A stretch of 64,000 nt of DNA from positions 1,178,001 to 1,242,000 of the forward strand of contig CP073016.1 of the NCBI GenBank assembly GCA_025370075.1. The letters run 5' to 3'. The notes under the pieces were generated by a model. It did not search any database. It was not told the origin of the DNA and saw only the letters and a list, made by a program, of their open reading frames with translations. The first letter of the stretch is position 1, and the number at the start of each line of letters is the position of its first letter. This DNA comes from Chryseotalea sp. WA131a (GTDB taxonomy: Bacteria > Bacteroidota > Bacteroidia > Cytophagales > Cyclobacteriaceae). The position numbers were made by a program, and so were the translations under genes. Of the stretch, positions 34,756 to 42,890 are shown piece by piece.

Positions 34756-35547
34756 TTAATTGTATGAGTATATGCCTTTAATTTTTTTTACAAACTGATC
34801 TGTATCCTCCGCAATATTCTTGCTGTTCTTCATTAGTGATACAAAAGCGCTTCCTACAATTGCCCCAGAACTGTATTGGCAAGCTTGCGAAAAAGTGGCC
34901 GGATTTGAAATACCGAAACCTATCAAAAAGTGATTCTTCAACGTTAGATTTGCCAACTTTGCAAAGTAGTTAATTTGTTCATCTGCAAAAATTCCCTTTG
35001 CTCCGGTGGTACTTGATGAAGATACCGCATAAATAAAACCATTCGTGGCTGCATCTATTTTTCTGATTCGTGCTTCAGAAGTGGTGGGCGAAATCAAAAA
35101 GGTATTGCAAAGATTGTTTACTTCGAATATCGTTCGATATGAATTCTCAAATTCAATCATGGGCATATCCGGCAAGATTAAACCATCTACACCTGCCTTG
35201 GATGCTGCCCGGCAAAATGCTTCCATCCCAAATTGCATAATTGGATTCAAGTACCCCATCAAGATAATCGGCAGTTCAACCACTCTTCTGATTTCGGCTA
35301 CTTGTTCAAGAAGTAGCTTCACGGTCATTCCGTTTTGCAAAGCGATGTTGTTGCTTTCTTGAATCACGGGGCCATCGGCTATTGGGTCTGAAAATGGGAC
35401 GCCAATTTCGATGATGTCTGCACCTGCTTTCTCCAAGGCAATTGCAATGGCTATCGTATCCTTTAAATTTGGGAAACCAGCAGTATAATAAACTGAAAGC
35501 AGGTTTTGCTTTTTCGTTTGAAACAATTCAATAATTCTATTTTTCAT
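34756..35547 (-). CDS. trpA: Tryptophan synthase alpha chain
   Basis: 263 residues from the ATG at 35547 (a TTG at 35565 is upstream but less likely). Cleaves indole-3-glycerol phosphate to indole for the beta chain. Catalytic Glu in IIEIGVPFSDPIADGP and the Asp that follows it in the same segment are both present; FNNLCNTFLISPTTSE-like loop 6 and FIYAVSSSSTTGAKG near 180 are visible. Length is normal. Last intact gene of the trp operon; the DAHP synthase remnant follows. Confidence 0.95.
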   Translation of the reverse strand: MKNRIIELFQTKKQNLLSVYYTAGFPNLKDTIAIAIALEKAGADIIEIGVPFSDPIADGPVIQESNNIALQNGMTVKLLLEQVAEIRRVVELPIILMGYLNPIMQFGMEAFCRAASKAGVDGLILPDMPMIEFENSYRTIFEVNNLCNTFLISPTTSEARIRKIDAATNGFIYAVSSSSTTGAKGIFADEQINYFAKLANLTLKNHFLIGFGISNPATFSQACQYSSGAIVGSAFVSLMKNSKNIAEDTDQFVKKIKGIYSYN

Positions 35548-35665
35548 TTTCCTCAAAAAATCCAAACACTAAAGTGAATCTGAGACAGCACATCTCATCA
35601 TGCATAAGCACAAATCAAATTCACAAGCCACAAATCAAAAAAAACTTAACTCAAAATTTAGAAAA

Positions 35666-36847
35666 TCAGTACTTCCCCCATTTAATATACGTTTCCAAAT
35701 CTTTGTCTCCCCTTCCCGATAAATTGATGACTACCACGTCATCTTCCGCAAACTCAATCTTCTTCAAAACCGCTATCGCATGGGCAGATTCAATGGCTGG
35801 AATAATCCCTTCTGTGCGGCTCAATTCAACTCCAGCTTCCATCGATTCATCATCGGTGGCACTCATAAAGTTTACCCGCCCCGCTTCAAACAAGTGCGCA
35901 TGCTGCGGGCCAATACCCGGGTAATCCAAACCCGCTGAAATAGAATGTGGCTCTACTACTTGCCCATCGTCCGTTTGCATCAACAATGTTTTACTTCCGT
36001 GCAAAACGCCTGCTTTGCCCAAGGCTGTAGTAGCTGCCGAATAGCCTGAGTCAATGCCTTTTCCTGCTGCCTCTACTCCCATCAGGTTCACATGTTCATC
36101 ATTTAAAAAATAATAGAACGCTCCGGCTGCATTGCTTCCTCCGCCAACACAGGCAATCACATAATCAGGAAAAGGATTGCCCAATTCGGTTGTCAACTGC
36201 TTCTTTATTTCTTCACTGATCACCGACTGAAATTTCGCCACCATGTCTGGATAAGGGTGTGGCCCCACCACCGAGCCGATGATGTAATGTGTATCGGTTG
36301 GATTGTTGATCCAATGGCGCATGGCTTCGTTGGTGGCATCTTTTAAGGTCTTACTGCCGCTGATAGCGGGAATCACTTTCGCGCCAAGTATGCGCATGCG
36401 CTCAACGTTGGGTCGTTGACGAGCCATATCCAATTCACCCATGTACACCATGCACTCCATGCCCATCAATGCACACACGGTAGCCGTGGCCACACCGTGC
36501 TGTCCCGCTCCAGTTTCGGCAATGATTTTCTTTTTGCCGAGCTTTTGAGCAACCAAAATCTGGCCAATGGTATTGTTGATTTTGTTCGCACCTGTGTGGC
36601 AAAGGTCTTCACGCTTTAAATAAATTTTCGCGTTGTACCGCTCCGATAATCGAGCAGCATAATACAATGGCGTTGGCCTTCCTACGAAATCGCGGAGCAA
36701 CTGCTCAAACTGTTTTTTAAATGCTGGGGTTGAAATGATGTTCAAATAGCTGGCACGAAGCTCTTCCACATTAGGGTACAACATTTCGGGGATAAACGCT
36801 CCACCAAAATTTCCATAGTACCCATTTTCATCCACTTGATAATTCAT
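35666..36847 (-). CDS. trpB: Tryptophan synthase beta chain
   Basis: 393 residues; PLP-dependent condensation of indole with serine. N-terminal YYGNFGGAFIPEML, the PLP Lys in EDLCHTGANKINNTIGQ, the phosphate loop VGGGSNAAGAF and the C-terminal NLSGRGDKDLET are all present, so the gene looks functional. Start ATG 36847. A ~118-bp spacer separates it from trpA, 25 bp from trpF. Confidence 0.97.
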   Translation of the reverse strand: MNYQVDENGYYGNFGGAFIPEMLYPNVEELRASYLNIISTPAFKKQFEQLLRDFVGRPTPLYYAARLSERYNAKIYLKREDLCHTGANKINNTIGQILVAQKLGKKKIIAETGAGQHGVATATVCALMGMECMVYMGELDMARQRPNVERMRILGAKVIPAISGSKTLKDATNEAMRHWINNPTDTHYIIGSVVGPHPYPDMVAKFQSVISEEIKKQLTTELGNPFPDYVIACVGGGSNAAGAFYYFLNDEHVNLMGVEAAGKGIDSGYSAATTALGKAGVLHGSKTLLMQTDDGQVVEPHSISAGLDYPGIGPQHAHLFEAGRVNFMSATDDESMEAGVELSRTEGIIPAIESAHAIAVLKKIEFAEDDVVVINLSGRGDKDLETYIKWGKY

Positions 36848-36871
36848 CTTGTACGATTTATGATTTTAGAA

Positions 36872-37507
36872 TTAAGAGTTTAGAATTGATGCTTCTAAAT
36901 AGTTCATTATGTCTTTAACAGATTTGAGATTTTTGATTCCAGGAGAATGCTCTACTCCGCTGTTGAAATCGAAGCCAGCACAATTCATATCCTCTAACGC
37001 GGACACATTGGTTAAGTTATTCGAATTCAATCCTCCGCTCAGTAAAAAAGGAACTTTCTGGTTGTACTTCTTCAACAGCGTCCAATCAAACGAAGCATTG
37101 TTGCCTCCATATTTTTTTCCTTTGGTATCGAAAAGAAAGTAATCAACGTGTGGTTGATAGTCAATCGCGAAATCAAAGTCAAATTCAGCATCGATGCGAA
37201 AAGCCTTAATGATTTTCAAGTTGTATTTCTTCAACTCGATTAGCTGCTGAACCGATTCATCTCCATGCAACTGTATAAAACTTAAACTATGTTTTTCGGA
37301 AAATCGCAAAATTTCACTACTCGTTTCATTTACAAACACGCCTACTTTATCGATTGTATGAGGAATAACAGGCATCACAAAATCATTACCTACAAACCGT
37401 GGTGACTTTTCATAAAAAATAAACCCCATCCAATTAGGCGAAAGCCTAGCCACCTCAACAATATTTGTCGGGTCTTTCATGCCGCAGATTTTTACCAATT
37501 TTTTCAT
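36872..37507 (-). CDS. trpF: Phosphoribosylanthranilate isomerase
   Basis: 211 residues from the ATG at 37507 (TTG two codons upstream). TIM-barrel isomerase converting PRA to CdRP. The catalytic Cys lies in VKICGMKDP, the catalytic Asp in YFLFDTKGKKYGG, and the phosphate loop in LLSGGLNSNN. A slightly unusual FDFNSGVEHSPGIKN end matches the family (S-G-V-E). Between trpC and trpB in the operon. Confidence 0.93.
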   Translation of the reverse strand: MKKLVKICGMKDPTNIVEVARLSPNWMGFIFYEKSPRFVGNDFVMPVIPHTIDKVGVFVNETSSEILRFSEKHSLSFIQLHGDESVQQLIELKKYNLKIIKAFRIDAEFDFDFAIDYQPHVDYFLFDTKGKKYGGNNASFDWTLLKKYNQKVPFLLSGGLNSNNLTNVSALEDMNCAGFDFNSGVEHSPGIKNLKSVKDIMNYLEASILNS

Positions 37508-37523
37508 CTCCAAAATCTCACAT

Positions 37524-38330
37524 CTAACTTCTCACATCCTCCAATCTTTTCAACTGCCTCACAAACTCCTTCGCAGCCTCTTCAGGCCTATTGTGTTGCA
37601 TAAAATTCTGACCCATTAAAAAACCTTCGTACCCAAACTTCTTCAATTCAACAATGGCTTCTGGTGATTCGATTCCACTCTCGCTCACCTTCACAAATAA
37701 ATTGGGAATATGAGCGGCCAAATCACGAGAAACATCCAAGCTAACATTAAAAGATTGCAAGTCGCGATTGTTGACACCGATTAAATCGATCTCATCTGTA
37801 ATGCTGCGTTTCAATTCCTCTAGCGAATGTACTTCCAATAAAACCTCTAAGCCCAATTGCTTTGCTTGGATGGCAAATTGCCGTATCTCCTCTGGTGAAA
37901 GTACCGCAGCAATCAATAAAATGGCATCTGCCCCAATGGACTTTGCTTCAATGATTTGATATTCGTCAACGGTAAAATCTTTGCGCAGGATGGGGCAGAA
38001 ATTAAACTTGCGCGCGATTGTCAAATCATCGTTGCTTCCACCAAAAAATTCTTTATCGGTAAGAACCGAAAGTGCTGAAGCACCCGCCTGCATGTAACCA
38101 ATGGAAGTTCGCTCAACAGAAACAGAATTATTGATCATACCTCGGCTGGGCGACTTTCGTTTTATCTCGGCAATGATTCCTGATTTATCGCTGCGCTGAA
38201 TGCATTTCTTTAGCGAAACGGTGGGCGATCCGAAATAAATACTTTGCTCCAACAACTTCGTTGGATACAGCGATTTCCGATCGGCAACTTCTTTGCGCTT
38301 GTGCTCAATTATTTGGTTCAGGATATTCAT
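37524..38330 (-). CDS. trpC: Indole-3-glycerol phosphate synthase
   Basis: 268 residues, TIM-barrel enzyme converting CdRP to indole-3-glycerol phosphate. Key segments: IIAEIKRKSPSRGMI with the substrate-binding Lys, LTDKEFFGGS, ILRKDFTVDEYQI with the general acid Lys, GVNNRDLQSF and VSESGIESPEAI. ATG at 38330. Standalone, not fused to trpF. Ends 16 bp before trpF. Confidence 0.95.
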   Translation of the reverse strand: MNILNQIIEHKRKEVADRKSLYPTKLLEQSIYFGSPTVSLKKCIQRSDKSGIIAEIKRKSPSRGMINNSVSVERTSIGYMQAGASALSVLTDKEFFGGSNDDLTIARKFNFCPILRKDFTVDEYQIIEAKSIGADAILLIAAVLSPEEIRQFAIQAKQLGLEVLLEVHSLEELKRSITDEIDLIGVNNRDLQSFNVSLDVSRDLAAHIPNLFVKVSESGIESPEAIVELKKFGYEGFLMGQNFMQHNRPEEAAKEFVRQLKRLEDVRS

Positions 38331-38375
38331 TTTGTCAATTCGGTAATTCGCTGATTAGAAAATTTGAAAATGAAA

Positions 38376-38957
38376 CTAGGTGTTTAACAATCTTTTGAAG
38401 CAATCTAGTGCTTTGCCAGATGTTAGTGATTCTGCCGCTCTCGCCATTCCTTGAGCAATACCTGCTGATTGATTGGCGCAATACAAGGCCATGCCTGCAT
38501 TGGCAACCACCACCGCGTTTTGTTGCGGAGTTCCCTTTCCTTCCAATATTTGCATGAATAATTTTGCTGAGTTCTCTACCGTATCACCACCTTTAATTTC
38601 ACTCAGCGTAAGTTTAGTCAAACCTAACTCGCGCGGGCTCATTACTTTCTCTCCATTGTTTGAGTAAAATTTAAAAGATCCTGTCAGCGAAATATTAAAC
38701 GTATTTTTTCCATCTCCACCTGTGCCGCATACATCCATCGCGGGCACATCTAGTTTAACAGGTACACACAATTCCAACATAGCATCGCGAAAGCCCTCCA
38801 ACTCTTCTGTCTTGATGCTGCGCATCATGTACACGGTCATGAAAGAAGACATTTGCGCGGGGTTGTATTTTCCAGAAGCCAAGTCAACCAACACCGGCCG
38901 GGCGGTTTCTTTGGTGAGCGAATGATGGTCAATTAATTCATTTAGTACCGTATTCAT
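38376..38957 (-). CDS. trpD: Anthranilate phosphoribosyltransferase, internally deleted
   Basis: Only 193 residues, against about 330 for the family. The N-terminal helical domain (residues ~1-75, with MTVYMMRSIKTEELEGFRDA) and the phosphoribosyl-binding glycine loop DVCGTGGDGKNTFNIS are present. The sequence then jumps directly to LTGSFKFYSNNGEKVMSP, which normally lies about 135-140 residues further on, and continues normally to the C-terminus. Missing are the KHGN motif, the anthranilate-binding region and the metal-binding Asp-Glu. Frame is kept across the junction, so no stop appears. Catalysis is very unlikely. The operon position between trpG and trpC is normal. Either a true in-frame deletion or an assembly artefact. 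Confidence 0.85.
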   Translation of the reverse strand: MNTVLNELIDHHSLTKETARPVLVDLASGKYNPAQMSSFMTVYMMRSIKTEELEGFRDAMLELCVPVKLDVPAMDVCGTGGDGKNTFNISLTGSFKFYSNNGEKVMSPRELGLTKLTLSEIKGGDTVENSAKLFMQILEGKGTPQQNAVVVANAGMALYCANQSAGIAQGMARAAESLTSGKALDCFKRLLNT

Positions 38958-39093
38958 ATCTTAGGAATTAGGACTTGAGGCTTAGGGTTGAATAGTGAAT
39001 GGTCGTTGGTCAATAGTAAGTGGTAAGTAGTCGCATTTTCAAATTATATCATTTTCAAATCTTCAAATTGATCTATTTCAAATTGATTTATTC

Positions 39094-39660
39094 TCAAATT
39101 AACAACCAGTTCTTCATCATCTGTTTTCCATATTCCGTCATGATCGACTCGGGGTGAAACTGCACACCACGCACATCATATTTTTGATGAGCGATTGCCA
39201 TCACCAAGCCTTGTGCATTGTTGGCCGTAATTTTAACTTCCACAGGCAACGTGTTCGGATCTACCACCCACGAGTGGTAATGACAAACGGTAAACTCCAT
39301 CGGCAACGAATCAAACAATTTTTCTTTGCTATCCATAATCTGCAAAGTAGAGGTAACCCCGTGCAACACATTGGGCAGGTTATACAAAGTACCGCCAAAA
39401 CTTTCGGCAATGCCCTGATGACCGAGGCACACGCCCAAAATACTCTTGCTTGGTGAATATTCTTTGATCAAGGCTTTCATTATACCCGCCTCTTTCGGAA
39501 TGCCCGGGCCGGGTGAAAGCAATATTTTATCATACCGACTCACATCTTCCAATCTGATTTCATCGTTGCGATAAATATCCATTGCATAATCTAACTCACG
39601 AATGATGTGAACCAGGTTATAGGTGAAAGAATCGTAATTATCGAGGACTAGAATTTTCAT
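39094..39660 (-). CDS. trpG: Anthranilate synthase component II (glutamine amidotransferase)
   Basis: 188 residues, class I glutamine amidotransferase supplying ammonia to TrpE. The nucleophilic Cys is in ILGVCLGHQGIAE, the oxyanion Gly in LLSPGPGIPKEAG, and the catalytic His-Glu in GVQFHPESIMTE. N-terminus LVLDNYDSFTYNLVHII is typical of TrpG/PabA. ATG at 39660, 103 bp downstream of trpE. Could also serve p-aminobenzoate synthesis, but operon context favours Trp. Confidence 0.93.
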   Translation of the reverse strand: MKILVLDNYDSFTYNLVHIIRELDYAMDIYRNDEIRLEDVSRYDKILLSPGPGIPKEAGIMKALIKEYSPSKSILGVCLGHQGIAESFGGTLYNLPNVLHGVTSTLQIMDSKEKLFDSLPMEFTVCHYHSWVVDPNTLPVEVKITANNAQGLVMAIAHQKYDVRGVQFHPESIMTEYGKQMMKNWLLI

Positions 39661-39762
39661 CTTTAAAAAAGAAGTTAGGAGTTAGGATATCGGAGACACT
39701 AGTGTATGCTTATTTCTACTTCTTAATCTCATATTTCGGTTTTGTTTCATTATAATTAACTT

Positions 39763-41163
39763 CTAAATCAATTCCGCCATTCCGATCGCCTTTCGCAAAG
39801 CAGCTACTTTATTATTCACTTCTTGCAGTTCGCTTTCGGGCGATGACTTAGCGACCACGCCAGCACCTGCTTGAAATACAAGTTGATTGTTTCGGCTCAA
39901 AAAAGTCCGAATCATAATGGCGTGATTAAAGCTATTGTCAAAACCCAAGAAACCAATTGCTCCACCATAAAATTCTCTGTTCAAGTTTTCATATTGATTT
40001 ATTAGCGAAAGTGCCATGGGTTTGGGTGCGCCCGATAGGGTGCCTGCCGGAAAGGTATCGGCCGCCACTTGTAGCGTACTTGCTTTCTCTTTCAACTTTC
40101 CTGATACCTTTGAAACCAAGTGAATGACATGCGAATAATATTGAATCTCTTTGAACACTTCTACCTGTACGTTTTCAGAGCTGCGGCTCAAATCGTTCCT
40201 TGCCAAATCCACCAACATCACATGCTCGGCATTTTCTTTCTCATCGAGGCTCAACTTTTCTGCTAATGCGGCATCTTCCCCATCGTTTCCGGTTCGCTTA
40301 AATGTTCCGGCTATTGGGTAAATATGTGCCTCGCCATTTTTGATTTGTATTTGCGCTTCAGGTGATGAACCAAAAATTTTGAAACTTCCAAAATCAAAAT
40401 AAAAAAGATAAGGCGATGGGTTAATCGATCGCAGTGCCCGGTAAACATTAAATTCATCTCCCCTAAAGGGTTGAAAAAATCTGCGCGATAGCACGATTTG
40501 AAAAACATCGCCTCGATGGCAATGGGTAATTCCTTTTTCCACCATCGCTACATATTGCTCATTGGAAAGGTTTGATTTTTCCGTTTCCGTTGCCTCAAAA
40601 GAAAAGGTTGCAAATCGGTTGCTGTAAATAAGTTTTTCTAGTCGATCAATTCCACCCCGTGGTTGCTCGAATCCTTTTACCTGGTTTTCAAAAAGATGCA
40701 ACTCATTGCTGAAATGATCGATCACAATTACATACCGAAACAATTTGTAAACGGCATCAGGAATGGAGCCCTGACTACGCTGTATGTCCACCTTTTCGAA
40801 GAAGCGAATACTATCGTACGACAAGTAACCAAAAAAGCCTGCGTACGGATACTTGGAAAGGCCAGCTTGATAGGTGAATGTATTTTTAAAATCTTCTAAC
40901 GCTTGCAATACCTCATCTGGAGAAATTTGTTTGATCACCTCTCGCCCATCCGGAAAAGTTAACACCAGCGACTGATCGGCAAGAGTAAAAGAAGCCACGG
41001 GGTCGCAGCCTATAAACGAAAGACTATTTTCATGACCATGATAATCAGAGCTCTCCAATAGCACACTTCCGGCATACACATCGCGGAGTTTTAAATAGAT
41101 ATTGACCGGTGTTATGGTATCGGCCAATAACCTGCGAACGGATGTTACAAGTTCAAAATTCAT
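39763..41163 (-). CDS. trpE: Anthranilate synthase component I
   Basis: 466 residues from the ATG at 41163; the frame runs further upstream through the attenuator hairpin but the MNFELVTSVRRLLADT start is the family-like one. Chorismate-binding domain segments: RGDVFQIVLSRRF, PSPYLFYFDFGSF, IAGTFKRTG, MLVDLARNDLSR and the diagnostic PAGTLSGAPK. A feedback-site-like LLESSDYH segment occurs near the N-terminus (residues ~38-46). First structural gene of the trp operon, 28 bp after the terminator hairpin of the leader. Confidence 0.95.
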   Translation of the reverse strand: MNFELVTSVRRLLADTITPVNIYLKLRDVYAGSVLLESSDYHGHENSLSFIGCDPVASFTLADQSLVLTFPDGREVIKQISPDEVLQALEDFKNTFTYQAGLSKYPYAGFFGYLSYDSIRFFEKVDIQRSQGSIPDAVYKLFRYVIVIDHFSNELHLFENQVKGFEQPRGGIDRLEKLIYSNRFATFSFEATETEKSNLSNEQYVAMVEKGITHCHRGDVFQIVLSRRFFQPFRGDEFNVYRALRSINPSPYLFYFDFGSFKIFGSSPEAQIQIKNGEAHIYPIAGTFKRTGNDGEDAALAEKLSLDEKENAEHVMLVDLARNDLSRSSENVQVEVFKEIQYYSHVIHLVSKVSGKLKEKASTLQVAADTFPAGTLSGAPKPMALSLINQYENLNREFYGGAIGFLGFDNSFNHAIMIRTFLSRNNQLVFQAGAGVVAKSSPESELQEVNNKVAALRKAIGMAELI

Positions 41164-41180
41164 TTTCTCAACTGGTTTAA

Positions 41181-41215
41181 AATAAAAAAACCCGCCCCGA
41201 GGGTATCGGAGCGGG
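41181..41215 (-). terminator. Attenuator terminator upstream of trpE
   Basis: On the minus strand a strong hairpin with 10-bp arms CCCGCTCCGA/TCGGGGCGGG (one G-U pair) around TACCC is followed by TTTTTTTATT. It lies between the Trp-rich leader peptide and trpE, where transcription attenuation predicts it. The AGGGTGGGTG stretch in the leader region could pair with the loop/arm TACCCTC as antiterminator; that is inference. Confidence 0.85.
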
Positions 41216-41237
41216 CTTTTATTAGTTTTTATTTTAC

Positions 41238-41309
41238 TTATAAAGCAGCATGGCACCCACCCTGTTCAGGTTGCTGCCACCACCAAATCATAGTAAAGTT
41301 AAATTTCAT
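41238..41309 (-). CDS. trpL: trp operon leader peptide
   Basis: A 23-codon ORF, ATG at 41309, reading MKFNFTMIWWWQQPEQ then GGCHAAL and stop. Three consecutive Trp codons (residues 9-11) make it a tryptophan sensor: ribosomes stalling there when charged tRNA-Trp is scarce would change RNA folding and prevent the downstream terminator at 41215-41181. Sequence after the Trp codons (GGCAGCA) can pair with TGCTGC further on, giving the 1:2 hairpin of classical attenuators. Its start is one base after the stop codon of the THX gene. Function inferred from codon content and position. Confidence 0.85.
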   Translation of the reverse strand: MKFNFTMIWWWQQPEQGGCHAAL

Positions 41310-41310
41310 T

Positions 41311-41487
41311 TTATGCGGTTGCCTTCTTTGCCACTTTTTTCACTTTCTCTTTTCCTTCTGTAGCCACTACTTTTTTCTTAGAGGCTGATCGCTTCAGTCT
41401 TTCCTTAATTTGCTTCTTTCTGCGAGAGTTGCCGTAGCTACCGATTGATATCTTTCCTTTTTTTGATTTTTTGTCCCCTTTACCCAT
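41311..41487 (-). CDS. 30S ribosomal protein THX
   Basis: A 58-residue basic protein, ATG at 41487, starting MGKGDKKSKKGKISIGSYGN and continuing with Lys/Arg-rich residues and a KKVAKKATA-like tail. The N-terminal ~25 residues match the THX peptide that sits in the head of the 30S subunit in Thermus and many Bacteroidetes; the Lys/Ala-rich extension is common in this phylum. It ends one base before the trp leader peptide, so it may be co-transcribed with the trp leader or carry the trp promoter inside it. Confidence 0.88.
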   Translation of the reverse strand: MGKGDKKSKKGKISIGSYGNSRRKKQIKERLKRSASKKKVVATEGKEKVKKVAKKATA

Positions 41488-41595
41488 AAATAATGATTAT
41501 GCCGCAATAATAGGCACTCTTTTCAAAATAAAAAAAGTAATGCAAACAAAATCTCGATTAATCGGTTAATTTTAAAAGAGATTAAATCATGATTT

Positions 41596-42063
41596 ATGGC
41601 CAAAGCTACCGTTGAAGTCATTGCCGCGCTGCGAAATACCGCAAAGAAGTTAGAACAAAACAACCAATACCAATGGGGGCATATGGGCTTGTGCAACTGT
41701 GGATTTTTGGCACAAGAGGTTACGAATTTAAGCAAAGTGGAAATCCACACACGTGCCATGCAAGGACATGGAGATTGGACCGAGCAACTGAACGACTACT
41801 GCCCTACCAGCGGGCTGGCGATGGATAATCTTATCTCGGAATTGATCCGGTTTGGGTTTGATGCAGATGACTTAATGCATTTGGAAAAATTGTCGGACGG
41901 CAAAGTGCTTTCTCAATTGCCATTGGAGAAAAGAAACCTCCGATACAATTCCAAAAAAGATGCCATTGCTTATCTGAGTGCGTGGGCAAATCTGCTGGAA
42001 GAGGAATTGATTGGAAACATCAGCCTTTCAGATCTGCATGCAAAAAAGTTGGCTGTATTATAA
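41596..42063 (+). CDS. Conserved Bacteroidetes hypothetical protein
   Basis: 155 residues, cytoplasmic, no membrane segment. Distinctive segments: YQWGHMGLCNCGFLAQEVTNL with two Cys near residues 33-35, then DWTEQLNDYCPTSGLAMDNL and a C-terminal helical region AIAYLSAWANLLEEELIGN. I recognise it as a type often found in Bacteroidetes genomes but know no function. The conserved Cys-His content could bind a metal; that is speculation. ATG at 41596 and its stop overlaps the next gene start by one base, so the two are co-translated. Confidence 0.7.
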   Translation: MAKATVEVIAALRNTAKKLEQNNQYQWGHMGLCNCGFLAQEVTNLSKVEIHTRAMQGHGDWTEQLNDYCPTSGLAMDNLISELIRFGFDADDLMHLEKLSDGKVLSQLPLEKRNLRYNSKKDAIAYLSAWANLLEEELIGNISLSDLHAKKLAVL

Positions 42064-42299
42064 TGGCCAAATCCAACAACATCATTCACCAATATTTTAA
42101 AAAAGAATTAGGCGGAAACAAGATATTGGTGAAAATCAATCCGATCTATTTTACGGGCACAGAGATTACCGTTACCCCTGATGGCTCCGAAATGCGTGAG
42201 CTAGAGTTTGATTCCCAACTATTTGACGATCTGAAGCACGATGGTTTTGCAGAGGTAAACGCCATCGAATTTAATCTTTATTTGGCGGGCTTACTTTGA
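42063..42299 (+). CDS. Small conserved hypothetical protein
   Basis: 78 residues, ATG at 42063 overlapping the previous stop codon (TAATG). Short beta-rich protein: NKILVKINPIYFTGTEITV, then MRELEFDSQLFDDL and a C-terminal NAIEFNLYLAGLL. No domain recognised. Operon partner of the preceding hypothetical gene and immediately upstream of the SRP RNA promoter, whose -33 box lies inside its 3' end. Confidence 0.65.
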   Translation: MAKSNNIIHQYFKKELGGNKILVKINPIYFTGTEITVTPDGSEMRELEFDSQLFDDLKHDGFAEVNAIEFNLYLAGLL

Positions 42300-42311
42300 G
42301 TGTTATCTTTG
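42281..42311 (+). promoter_or_regulatory. Promoter of the SRP RNA gene
   Basis: TTTG at 42281-42284 and TATCTTTG at 42304-42311 are exactly 19 nt apart, a full match to the Bacteroidetes -33/-7 consensus, with the RNA start predicted about 5 nt downstream. The -33 element lies within the end of the preceding coding sequence. Confidence 0.8.
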
Positions 42312-42315
42312 CAGC

Positions 42316-42406
42316 GGCAAACTGGCACGACCAGCTCCTGCTGAACTCCCCCAGGATCGGAAGGTAGCAAGGGTAGGCGGTTGTAGCGGTGCGATGTTAG
42401 TTTGCC
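42316..42406 (+). ncRNA. ffs: Signal recognition particle RNA, small bacterial type
   Basis: About 91 nt forming one long hairpin: the ends GGCAAACT and AGTTTGCC pair, and the apical part contains the conserved Ffh-binding core CAGGATCGGAAGGTAGCAAG with the GGAA tetraloop. This is the 4.5S-type SRP RNA that guides membrane protein insertion with Ffh and FtsY. A T-rich tail (ATTTTTATTTTC) follows as terminator. Sits directly behind a consensus promoter. Confidence 0.9.
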
Positions 42407-42516
42407 ATTTTTATTTTCTGATCGGGTCGGGTTGAATCAGAAACCTGCAAGCAAGATTTAAAGCTCATCTGATTATCCCTTATCTAAGAGTTGCTACTTA
42501 GCTCTGTTATTTAGAA

Positions 42517-42850
42517 ATCAATCCCGCTAGGGATTTAAGGTTTGTAAAATGGTTATGGTTATGGTTAGCGAACCCGTCCCGCTAGGGACGGAATGTTTAT
42601 TCCAACGTTATTATGGCTATTCAAAAAAGCTAAAACCAATGAGGTTCAATTATTTCATTTTAGTCTTAACATATATCAATCCCGCTAGGGATTTAAGGTT
42701 TGTAAAATGGTTATGGTTAGCGAACCCGTCCCGCTAGGGACGGAATGTTTATTCCAACGTTATTATGGCTATTCAAAAAAGCTAAAACCAATGAGGTTCA
42801 ATTATTTCATTTTAGTCCTAACATATATCAATCCCGCTAGGGATTTGATG
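42517..42850 (+). repeat. Tandem REP-like repeat, two full units and the start of a third
   Basis: Units begin at 42517, 42675 and 42827 with ATCAATCCCGCTAGGG. The first two are 158 and 152 bp and nearly identical; the first has one extra GGTTAT. Each contains two palindromes with the same loop: AATCCC-GCTA-GGGATT (42520, 42678, 42830) and CCGTCCC-GCTA-GGGACGG (42574, 42726), the latter followed by AATGTTTATTCC. The third unit is cut by the IS3 element at 42851 and resumes at 44392. Confidence 0.85.
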
Positions 42851-42890
42851 TGTCTTGTCCTGAAATAGGTTGACACTAAAGTCAACCCAA

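Noticed and set aside
38641..38720. Frameshift as cause of the short TrpD
   Set aside because: The frame is continuous and both halves align to the family in the same frame; the missing part is simply absent from the DNA.
42517..42850. CRISPR-like array
   Set aside because: Only two and a half units of ~155 bp, near identical over full length with no variable spacers; better explained as tandem REP units.
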